Assembly (NCBI GenBank): GCA_900618795.1
Contig: UYJD01000003.1
Span: forward strand, 282,262-346,261
Origin: Cyanodermella asteris
Lineage: Eukaryota > Ascomycota > Lecanoromycetes > Ostropales > Stictidaceae
DNA: 64,000 nucleotides
Direction: 5' to 3'
The position numbers were made by a program, and so were the translations under genes. Positions 24,263 to 32,876 of the stretch are shown here, piece after piece. Within the stretch, counting starts at the first letter, position 1. Every line of letters begins with the position of its first letter. The notes below the pieces were generated by a model that saw only the letters and a list, made by a program, of their open reading frames with translations, did not search any database and was not told where the DNA came from.

Positions 24263-24849
24263 CGTCGTTTAGAGAACATGCGTCCGACGGAGTGAATGCA
24301 GTGGGGATCGACTGGTGCCACGCTCTCGTGCTGTTGTAGTACAGAATCCAGATCAATATTGATAGTACGGCGGATTGTCATTTAGAAAGCTGACCGAGTC
24401 TAGCGCCACCCGCGCAATCGAAAGTCGAAACTCCACCTCATCTTACCACGCATTTCAATACTGCGGCCCACGCAATCCAACGCTCCCAGGTTGGGAGTCT
24501 GCAGAATTCGAGACGCAACTGGCTTTGTCATGGTCGCGATTCGGCTGCTGGATCTCTATCTGATCAGTCCGATCAAGCCAGTGGCCGAGCCGTGGGAACA
24601 CTACGTCGACATAACCACGATATCAGCCACAAATGTTCTCCTCTGCGTCCCAAAACACCAACAGCATATTGGAAATATCACATTCCATGGCTCGGTAATC
24701 TTCACGCCGAATATGTAAAGAGACGTCTTGCTTTCCTTTACGAGCATCCTCATCATTCTCTACTTTCTTGCTTGGTTCCGTTGTCGGTTTCTTCCTTGCA
24801 ACTTCATCTGTTCCTTCAGTCACTTCTTCAAGTCACCATTTTCGCGACC
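24263..24849. promoter_or_regulatory. Upstream region of the SGNH-fold gene
   Basis: 587 nt. The frame of the next gene is open from 24592, but the stretch before ATG 24850 has no ATG that would leave a signal peptide at the N-terminus. A pyrimidine-rich tract (24730-24840) fits a leader. Confidence 0.45.
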
Positions 24850-25794
24850 ATGCAGTTCACGAGCCTGGCTCTCTTCCTCACCGGCTCGCTGGCCGCACCA
24901 TCTGTTCCTCGCGCCTGCCTTCCCTTCAGTGAAATTATCGCTTTCGGTGACAATCTCAGCGACAATGGCAACGGATCCTATGCCCACGGTGTCACCGACC
25001 CCTCTGGCAAGAATCCCAAAGTCTACGGCTTCGGCACATGGACCAACGGTCCCGTCGCCATCTCATACCTCTCCGATCTGCTCAAAACGCCACTGACCGC
25101 AAACTACGCCTTCGGCCACGCAGACGGAGGCAGCAAGTTTGGTGCCACAATCGACAACAGCTACACGAAATCGCAAGCGGGCGCGCCGAGCACCAAGGAC
25201 CAGATCGCAAACTACACTGGCACTCTGACCGGTAACAAGGCCGACGCCGCTGGCAGCCTGCATTTCCTGTGGATCGGAGCAAACGACATCAATCTGTATC
25301 ATTTCTTTACTGGCAAGTCGACGGCGCCGGGTTTCGCAAAAGCCCTCTCGAGCATGTTGGCGACGCAGGTGCAGACGCTGCTGAATGCGGGTGCAAAGCA
25401 CGTCTTCGTCCCCGGCTTGTATGCGAAGGAGATTTCGCCGAGCAGCAAGTTCTACACCGACACCTCGGGCAGGGTGGCGAAATTTGGTGCCAATATCCGG
25501 GAAGCGAACACAGCCATTGCGCAGGCGATGAAGCCTTTTGGGCCCAAAATTCTGCATTACGATGTGTATGGCTTCAGGAAGAAACTGTGGGACAATGCGA
25601 CTGCGAATGGATTCACGCACTTTGGTGGTGAGTTCTGTGATGGGTACAGTGATGCCGACTTTCAGCTTTGTCTTGTTCCGGGTCAGCATATGGATGAGTT
25701 CTTCTGGACACAGTATTTGGATATGACGACCAAGGTACATAGACTGATTGCAAAAGATATGGCCAAGACGATCCAGGGCTATTCCTGGCAGTGA
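24850..25794 (+). CDS. Secreted SGNH/GDSL-fold protein lacking the catalytic serine
   Basis: 314 residues, no intron. MQFTSLALFLTGSLAAPSVP is a signal peptide, so the protein is secreted. The fold is that of fungal GDSL esterases (CE16-like): block I IIAFGDNLSDNGNG, then YGFGTWTNGPVAISYLS, block III WIGANDINLY, and a C-terminal VHRLIA helix. However, block I reads GDN instead of GDS, so Asn35 replaces the nucleophile. Block V (FFWTQYLDMTTKVH) lacks the usual D-x-x-H pair. The frame is intact over its full length, and the Asn of block III is kept. I infer a non-hydrolytic, perhaps carbohydrate-binding, relative; esterase activity cannot be assumed. Genes on either side are also plus strand, the next one also secreted. 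Confidence 0.88.
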   Translation: MQFTSLALFLTGSLAAPSVPRACLPFSEIIAFGDNLSDNGNGSYAHGVTDPSGKNPKVYGFGTWTNGPVAISYLSDLLKTPLTANYAFGHADGGSKFGATIDNSYTKSQAGAPSTKDQIANYTGTLTGNKADAAGSLHFLWIGANDINLYHFFTGKSTAPGFAKALSSMLATQVQTLLNAGAKHVFVPGLYAKEISPSSKFYTDTSGRVAKFGANIREANTAIAQAMKPFGPKILHYDVYGFRKKLWDNATANGFTHFGGEFCDGYSDADFQLCLVPGQHMDEFFWTQYLDMTTKVHRLIAKDMAKTIQGYSWQ

Positions 25795-26459
25795 GCATAG
25801 ACGGGGAATTTATTTGCTCGGATTGAATGGAGATGGATCTCGAGCTGAGTATCCTCAAACGTTGACAGCGTATTGCCAGTGTACGTGCTTTCCAACAATC
25901 ACCATGGCCCGAAAAGCTTCCAATTATAAAGTTCTTTCGATGTCCACTCCGAGTCTATGCGAGCAGTCCATCCGGAACGGTGGAAATAGTCGTTGCCGAC
26001 TTCTAATCCACGATATCTTCACTAGTCATCACAACTTCTAGATCAAACAAGGGTGCGTAGGCCCATATTTGTAATTGGCATGCTCGTCTCACGGCATGGA
26101 GATCTGTTTCAAGATAGGTATTTCGCCCACATCGTGACACGCCCAGGAGTCGCGCGGCGTTCAATTCGGCGGCGCGTCCGAGCACACTGGATTCCCGCAC
26201 CCCAAAAGCTTCCGACGTGCATATTCACCCTTACTTCTCTGCTCAGATGGCGTTTGCGGCGAATCCCTCGGTCCTAGCTCGGTAACGGTGATGCTGCAGT
26301 ATCTGTTCTCCAGGCATGGGATACAAACAAGGCTTTTCAGAACGGCTGCGGATTCATATGTTAACAAATCCCATTCGTCTCATGCCTCCTGAGATGCAGA
26401 AAGTTTGATTTCGGCGCGCACTGGCTGACACCAGTGGTCCGCGCACCATCTCCCCGATA
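25795..26459. other. Intergenic, nothing recognised
   Basis: 665 nt between two plus-strand secreted-protein genes. It holds the 3' flank of the first and the promoter of the second; no ORF with support. Confidence 0.45.
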
Positions 26460-27271
26460 ATGACTTCGCGATATCTGCTTGCAGGACTCGCTGCGCTTTG
26501 TTCATTGCTGACGGGAGTGGGGGCACAAAACCAGGGGCAGGATGACCTGCCGCCGTGCATCGTGAGTGTCGTCAGACCTTTCATGGACATATAGCGATGC
26601 GTTTAACGATCGACGAAACGCTGACGTATCACGATGATAGTTGACATATTGCGAGGCGAATGCAACGGCTGCGACGGGATGCGATTCGATTGACGTACAT
26701 TGTCATTGCACCCACCAGAAGCCGATCTTCGAGATCCTGCTACCCTGCGTGCAGAGTTACTGCTCCGATCCGGTTGGCTCTCTGAAAAGTACGTGCTAGC
26801 AGAAAAGGCTTGCGATCTGACTGATGGTTAGCAGGCTATGATGAGCTTTTCGGTGGCGCTTGCTCGCAATTCAACATCACTGTGCCAGCGTCAGGGATCG
26901 ATGTCGATCTGATCACATCGTCGATCATGCTGCAGCCCAGCAAATCTGGCAGTGGCTCAGCAAGCCATAACATCACTGCCACTTCCTCGAAGGCCATGGT
27001 TCCAATCGCTTCTTCTGTCCATACCGGAAGCCTGACTTTGGCCCCGGCACCAGATAGTCTCCGGTCCGGATCATTGGGCTTTGGAGGTGCAGACACGCCC
27101 ACAGCCACATCGGGAAGCGGTACATTAATAACTTCCTCCGCGGTCGCTCCGTCGAACAGCATCGTCGCACCACCAGCACCTGTTCTGGGAGAAGCTGCAA
27201 GGATGAATGTCAGGCTTGGTGTAGACTCGTCCCTGGGATGGCTAGTATGGGCTGTGGTGGCAATGCTGTAA
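26460..27271 (+). CDS. CFEM-domain GPI-anchored protein
   Basis: 228 residues in three exons, 26460-26561, 26641-26788 and 26835-27271, with introns of 79 and 46 nt. The signal peptide is MTSRYLLAGLAALCSLLTGV. The CFEM domain follows with all eight cysteines: Cys33, 38, 48, 55, 57, 70, 75 and 93, including the GCDSIDVHCHC core, where the Asp is the usual haem axial ligand. A Ser/Thr/Pro-rich stalk of about 110 residues leads to a hydrophobic C-terminal end (LGWLVWAVVAML), consistent with GPI attachment. CFEM proteins take up haem iron at the surface in yeasts or act in adhesion and pathogenicity (known for the family). The role here is inferred from the domain only. The first half is only visible after splicing. 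Confidence 0.92.
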
Positions 27272-27415
27272 GGGAGGATGCGAAAGATGACTAGAGTATT
27301 GACGATCAGATAAGGAAGGGGTGTAATCAACAATCGAGAGGCACAGAAAAGTTGAGAATATGAAGACGATGTTGATGATACAGTCTCTTAAATGTGCTCA
27401 AACAGGCTCATGATA

Positions 27416-28388
27416 TTAAATGCGGACCCCAACTGTCATGGCGGTAGCCTTTCCATCAATACAAATTCTCTTGTCAAGCAAGTCTGACCAAACCTTTGAA
27501 GCGGGCTTCTCCTTCTTGATCTCGGCCACAATGGCCGCTTCCAAGCTCTCCGGCTTGCTCGTGCTGGCCCACCTCTCCTTGACCTGGCCATCCCTGCCAA
27601 TGAGGAATTTCTCGAAGTTCCACTTGATACGCTCCATCATCAAGCTCTTCCTCTGGCTCTTGAGCCACTTGTACACGGGCTCAGCACCATCGCCGTTGAC
27701 CTCGGTCTTGCCGAGCACGGGGAAGCTGACACCATAGTTGAGCTGACAAAATTCCTGAATCTGGTCATCACTGCCGGGATCCTGGCCTCCAAACTGGTTG
27801 CAAGGGAAGCCAAGAATGGTGAAATCCTCGGGATATTGCTCCTTAAGCTTCTTATAGAGCTTCTCGAGGCCTTCGAATTGAGGAGTAAAGCCGCACTTGC
27901 TGGCTGTGTTCACGACGAGAACAACTTTGCCCTCATAGGAACTGAGAGGGTAATCCTGGCCCTTCTCTGGAGAGTTTGTCAGTATATGTCCAAAACACAA
28001 ATCAGTAAAATCAAGTTTCAAGATTAATATGTATACAGGTTGCACAAGCCTTCCCGTTTCACGATGTGGGGTAAATCCGGCAGGGCGGACCATTTGGGCT
28101 AGGCCAAGCTGATCTCAGCCGTTTCAAGGAGTGGGAAATGGGCTGGGGTGAAAACGGATGAATATATCGCCATGAAAGCCCAGTACGGAAGTGCGTAAGT
28201 AAAGAGTGTTTCTTACTGTCCTTGGGGGTAAACTGGTAGAAACTCGTTGCGGACGCCATATTTGAAACAGCTCGTCGAGGATTGACTACAGTATGTGGAA
28301 CTCTAGCTGGGGCCACAGACGGAAGAAGTGAGACGACGCTTGATCTCTGGGTCAGAACGAAACAAACGGAGCGTCGAGCGGTGAGCAT
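27416..28388 (-). CDS. Glutathione peroxidase-like thiol peroxidase (Gpx3/Hyr1 type)
   Basis: Reduces H2O2 and lipid peroxides using thioredoxin, and in yeast also relays oxidation to Yap1 (known for Gpx3). 240 residues in two exons, 28217-28388 and 27416-27966, with a 250-nt intron, long for this window. The peroxidatic Cys82 lies in NTASKCGFTPQ, resolving Cys131 in EFCQLNYGVSFP, the Gln motif in FPCNQFGGQDPGSD and the Trp motif in KWNFEKFLI. Thus it is the Cys type without selenocysteine. From ATG 28388 the protein has a basic, acid-poor presequence of 43 residues; the second in-frame ATG (28259, MASATSF) is where cytosolic homologues start. The C-terminus runs about 25 residues past the usual EIKK end. 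Divergent from the FAM32A gene. Confidence 0.95.
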
Positions 28389-28475
28389 GGGATTGGTTAG
28401 CAATCAAGACTCGGGAAGAAATTCCCCTCCACGCAGTCGAGAATGAGCTCATCCGACTTCAACCGAACTCAACGG

Positions 28476-28483
28476 TCACGTGA
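28476..28483. promoter_or_regulatory. TCACGTGA palindrome (E-box) in a divergent promoter
   Basis: Perfect 8-bp palindrome with a CACGTG core, in the 280-nt gap between the glutathione peroxidase and FAM32A starts. bHLH factors of the Cbf1 type bind such sites in fungi. Use at this site is inferred from sequence and position. Confidence 0.5.
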
Positions 28484-28668
28484 TACGTTACATCCATGGC
28501 CGGACTCGAAACTCCGTCTCACTTTCCCCCCTTCATCTTCAGCCTTTCGCCTTTCCTCGTGCGGAAAGTGATCTGACAGCTCTGTACTCGAGTCACGGCG
28601 GGGTAGGTTGACCCTTGTTGCTACGCCGCTGCGCTGCATCGCAATTACACGTCAGGCAGCATCGGGCC

Positions 28669-29236
28669 ATGGCAGGTGATGAATACGCATCGGTTGGAGG
28701 CGGGAGTCTGAAGTTGAAGGGCGTCAAGGGCAGCAAAGTGGAGAAACACCGCAAGAAGAAGGCGAAAAAGCTAGTCGGCGATGCCGTGTCAGCGTCAGCA
28801 TCAGCATCGACGGCCGCTCCAAAGGATCATCCCAACAGTGCACAGCCAGATACTACCCTACCCGGTGGTTCTCCCAATGCTGAACCCAGCCAAGATTCAG
28901 ATTCCAGAGTCGACACCGTTGATTCCAACGTTGAGCCGCGATCGTCGATCAAGACTGCGGCAGAGCTTCGACACGAGGAGCGCCGTCGGAAAATGGTACG
29001 TGCCATCTGCTCAGCCCTACACCGGAACTTAGCTTCATTACCTCACCCATCTTGCATTAATCTTTTGTCGGGTCCGCCATAATTGGAGAGTCGTTGCTGA
29101 CTTTTCTTTCCTCTAGCTTGACGAGCGGCTGAAGCGCGAAGGCGTCAAGACGCACAAGGAACGTGTTGAGGAGCTGAACAAGTACCTTAGTGGTCTGAGC
29201 GAGCATAACGACATGCCAAAGATCGGCCCGGGCTAA
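28669..29236 (+). CDS. FAM32A-like protein
   Basis: 148 residues in two exons, 28669-28995 and 29117-29236, with a 121-nt phase-0 intron. The N-terminus is Gly/Lys-rich (LKLKGVKGSKVEKHRKKKAK), the middle is a low-complexity Ala/Ser/Pro linker, and the C-terminus reads MLDERLKREGVKTHKERVEE then LNKYLSGLSEHNDMPKIGPG. That basic start plus the HKERVEELN...EHxDxPKIGPG end is the pattern of the FAM32A family, nuclear proteins found in the human spliceosome where FAM32A helps 3' splice-site selection (known for human). The fungal role is inferred. A longer in-frame extension upstream begins at a TTG and was not used. Confidence 0.88.
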
Positions 29237-30922
29237 GGATTCTTCCTTTTTTGTGTAATTGCAAATCATCTTCCGACACCTGTGCTATTTCTGACACACT
29301 TGCTTTTCTTTCCATAGCTGCACAGGTCCCTGCGCATGTCGTTAGTCCACTGCACTTGCGTCGATGAACTTCAATGCTTCGGAAATCCATGTCTCGGGGC
29401 TGCCACATGTCGGAAGCCCAATCTGGCTCCCCAATCTGCCACAATTTGGAAGGATCACATGCAGCTATAACCTGTATGCCGCATTACAGATTCCGGACAG
29501 AGCGTGGTGGATGAGGTACTAAGAGCTAAGCTGTTTGCAAGGATGTCCTTGGAACGCTCCTATTGGCTGCGTCAGACCCTGTCGTCCACGCATGAATTCT
29601 TAGCGCGGGCGGCCACGAGTCGACTGGTTCATATGGCTTTGCAATAAGCTTGGTCGCCGACTGTCTGTCAAGGAGCCTACATCTTACTTGCGTTTGAAGC
29701 TACGCGCTTGAGCTTCTATTGGTGCACGTGGTGGTCAGATTTTGGTCTTGGGTGCCTGCAACCAGGCTAGGGTAGCGCCTTGTACTTTTGGGCTGAAGAA
29801 AGTCTAAATATGGGCCACGAGGCTGAGGATTGCACATGGCATTCGATTTAGCTCAAGGGCTACTTCCCGGCTATTGCGCTCGTCCGACTCCCAAGCGGAG
29901 TAACAACGTTCATCCTGGTTCGGGCTGTTACAGTGCACCTCGAGGTGCACTGCGCGTGCAGACCTGACACAAAGTCTAACAGCAATGACCCTGCTGTAAA
30001 TTGATTTGGAAACTGCGGCCATTGGTTCTCCCGCACCACCGAGCTTGAGATGAGCTGGAGAGTTGCGACGGGGAGCAGTCTGGTTTGTTTATGATTGGCA
30101 AGTCACTCTGGTCATGCGGAACATCCTGCGTGCACAGTAAGTGGTTGCCGTCATTCTTATCGTGAATGGATTACAATTACGCTAACCCCGTCCCGGCTAC
30201 ATCGTCGTGGTGTGTTGTACAATCTGATGTGCCCGGTCTGTAGGCTGTTCGCTTACCAAGATGTTTCCCATGTTAATCCTGCGTCCTAGCGGTGAACTCT
30301 CAAGCCTCATGCCTCTTTGGGTAGAAAATTCCAGACGATAAACCCTCCGAATCCTCAAATTGAGTTACATTGCATATTGGACGGACCAGCCGTCATGCCA
30401 CTTCCTTCGTTGCGTTCGTACTCCCATTGAATCTCGATGTGCTTTGCGTAGCAACTTATTATTCATGCTCATCCTGCGAGTTCAACCGTGCAGTGGTGAA
30501 AGGACATGTTTCGACTCTGCAGGGTCCCAATGTCTCTCGGCCTCACGAGATGAGGATGGGTGTGGAGAGGTCAGCACTAGCGCCATAGAGTGATACGAGG
30601 CTGTCAACCGGCACCTCGTAAGCGGTTGTCGGCGAACTGGCTGCTCTAAGGTTCCATGGAAAGGCCTGTGAAATCGATTTTGGGCGGTGTACCGAAGGCG
30701 AGTGCAGCTGGCTCTTCTTGCGGGGCCATCGTTCTCAAGCCTCAAGCGCTGACCAAGATACACACCTTGTGCCTGCAATGTTCTGCAAAGGCTGTCCCGC
30801 TGCGTAAACTGTGCTTCGATCAGAAGCTGCTTGAGACTGTGTTGGTCGGGTCCAGACATTTCGCTGAGCCATTCAAGGTGACATTGTCTTCTGACCGATT
30901 TGATGTTACACATCTGAGGCCC
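29237..30922. other. Gene-poor intergenic region
   Basis: About 1.7 kb after the FAM32A gene with only short overlapping frames and no motif. It contains a 22-bp perfect palindrome (listed separately) and an isolated CACGTG near 29726. No tRNA or transposon ends found by eye. Confidence 0.45.
29931..29952. repeat. 22-bp perfect palindrome
   Basis: The sequence reads identically on both strands over 22 bases, centred on the XhoI-like ctcgag. Each arm is an 11-mer, cagtgcacctc. There is no spacer, so it is more like a dimer-binding site than an RNA hairpin. Confidence 0.8.
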
Positions 30923-32876
30923 TTAGAAAGCCTGTCCAGCAGGAACACCCGCAAGAAACAGATTCTGCTCATCACGCCCATCCCGGCCCATGGGCGTCTC
31001 GTACGCATTTCCAAAGCTGGCATCCGAGCTGGCCTCGCTCGTCGCCGGACTGCTCGGACGAGCATCTTCACTGTTCGCTCCACCCTCGTTTTCCTTGTTG
31101 CTGTCGTCAAGTCCTTCCCGGCTGCCCTTCCTTCCCACCGACTTACCGGCCCTAAACTCCTCGACCACCGCCCATCCCTTCTCGATTGTCTGGCTTTTCG
31201 CGTCGCGCCACGATCGGTAGGAGGCACCCAGTGGCGAATGTGCTAGTGGGCGAAGGGCGGTGATTTCGGCTTGTAGACTGTTGACTTCGTCGGCGAGCTG
31301 TTTGCGAGCGGCCTGTTCATGGCGGAGCAGGCTGACGAGTTTGCTGTAGTGGTCTACGGTCAGGAGGTTGATGCTGGTGCGACGAGGAGAGCCTGGTGGG
31401 TCCTCGATTTCGACAACGACCTGCGTTTCACTTGGGTTGATTTCGTAGGTAGCTTGTGGCGCGGGCCGCAAAGGGCGTGGTGGGATGGGGGCNNNNNNNN
31501 NNNNNNNNNNNNNNNNNTGGTGGGATGGGGGCGGGACGGGCGGGACGCACGGTGCTGGTACTGCTGGAAGCGGATTGTGAGCGGAACGGGTTGTTAGAGG
31601 AAGGCCGCGGCCCACCCCGGGCAGGTGCTGAAGAGGACGGATTGTATGAACCCTCCATGGCAGCAGCGGTGTCTGTCGAGGGCTTTCGGAAGGAAACTGG
31701 CCGTTCGGCGGGTAAGCGACCCTGGACCTTCGATATAGCATACTCCAGTGACATCATTTTTACCTCCATGGCCGTCAGTCGCTCTTCGTGCGTTTGTAGG
31801 CTAATTTCATCCTGGCTTCGCATCGCAGTGGCCAGACTGCTGAAGTCGAACGTTTGCCGAGGCTCGTTAGGGTCATGCCCGGCAGTCTTTGGTCGACCGA
31901 CAGGGAGAAGCGATGGTAAGGGCTGCGGTATAGCTGGAATCTCAGGGATATCTGCTGGGAGCTCGCTCACGGCAGCCTCGGACTGTTCTTCTGAGAACCC
32001 CGACGGATACGCTGGTATCATCGGTACATTGGGAGCTTCAGGGGTCGTGTTGCGTTTCCGCGATAATGACCGACGAAGACTCTTCACACTCTTCTGTTTC
32101 CGTAGGACCTGCCTTTCGGATGGTTTCGTGGAGTCGGAGAGCGCACTAACGCTGCGTGATCGATGCCGGCTGCTTGCTAGACTTCGGGCCGACGAGCCGT
32201 GTGACATCTGTTGTGGTCGCTGCTCGTCCTGTTCTGAGCCAAGCGAGACATCACGGTTGTCGTACCACGTCTCGCCGGCCATGGGCGTCGAGAAGATGAA
32301 GTTTGGTAAGGACGAGCCGCGTGGCATGTCTTGCTTCTGGTTGACGAACTTGGTGATTCTGGCCACTGCGTCGTCGGAATCTGCGATGGCCATTGGGTGG
32401 GCAGATAGAGGACTCTGAGGGAGCTCCTTGCTCCGGGCATCCGAGGCGGGACGAGTGCCTATAGACTTTCGTCCAGGTCGAACGCCACCAGGGTAGTTGG
32501 CTGGAGGTGGAGGTGGAAAGACCTCATTGGTGAGACTGGCATGATGCCTCTCGGTCCTCTTTGGCATTAGCTTGCGCATCATGGTGCCGAACTTGCTGCT
32601 CTGCCGCTTGGGATACTGCGGCCCAGAGATGCCGACCTCCATGGAGGGGCGGCGGCCGAGTTGCTGGGGATTGACATGACGGCGGATTGTTGGTGGAGGA
32701 GAGGCAGCGTCTTCGCGCATCTCTGACGAAAGATGCTGGCGTGGCGGTTGCGAAGAAGGGTCGGTAGAGACGAAACTGACCTCACCGCTGCATGAGTCGT
32801 AGTGCAGGAGGAGATGGGGTAGTTGAGAATTTAGGTGGGCGGCTGAGCCATCCCTTGCCAGCAAGGTACTATGCAT
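30923..32876 (-). CDS. Disordered Ser/Pro-rich protein with short coiled coil, split by an assembly gap
   Basis: Read without the gap artefact, this is one intronless gene for 637 residues. The frame from ATG 32876 runs to the N run at 31493-31517; a second frame runs from the gap to TAA at 30923. The 15 bases on each side of the gap are identical, and removing the Ns plus one copy (40 nt) joins the frames exactly. The N-terminus is LPHLLLHYDSCSGEVSFVS. The middle is basic and Ser-rich (SVKSLRRSLSRKR) with many SP sites. Near residue 390 there is a short helix (TAMEVKMMSLEYAISKVQ). After the gap come an acidic beta-like stretch and a coiled coil (LVSLLRHEQAARKQLADEVN). No known domain recognised; perhaps a cytoskeletal or signalling scaffold (inference). 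Confidence 0.75.
31478..31532. other. Assembly gap (25 N) flanked by an identical 15-mer
   Basis: The Ns occupy 31493-31517. The bases tggtgggatgggggc end at 31492 and start again at 31518. This is what results when two contigs with a short overlap are scaffolded with a fixed gap and not merged. The motif encodes Ala-Pro-Ile-Pro-Pro on the minus strand. Confidence 0.9.

Noticed and set aside
29830-29935. TAGCTC string resembling a tRNA A box followed by a ggttcggg string
   Set aside because: The flanking arms do not pair and the spacing does not form a cloverleaf.
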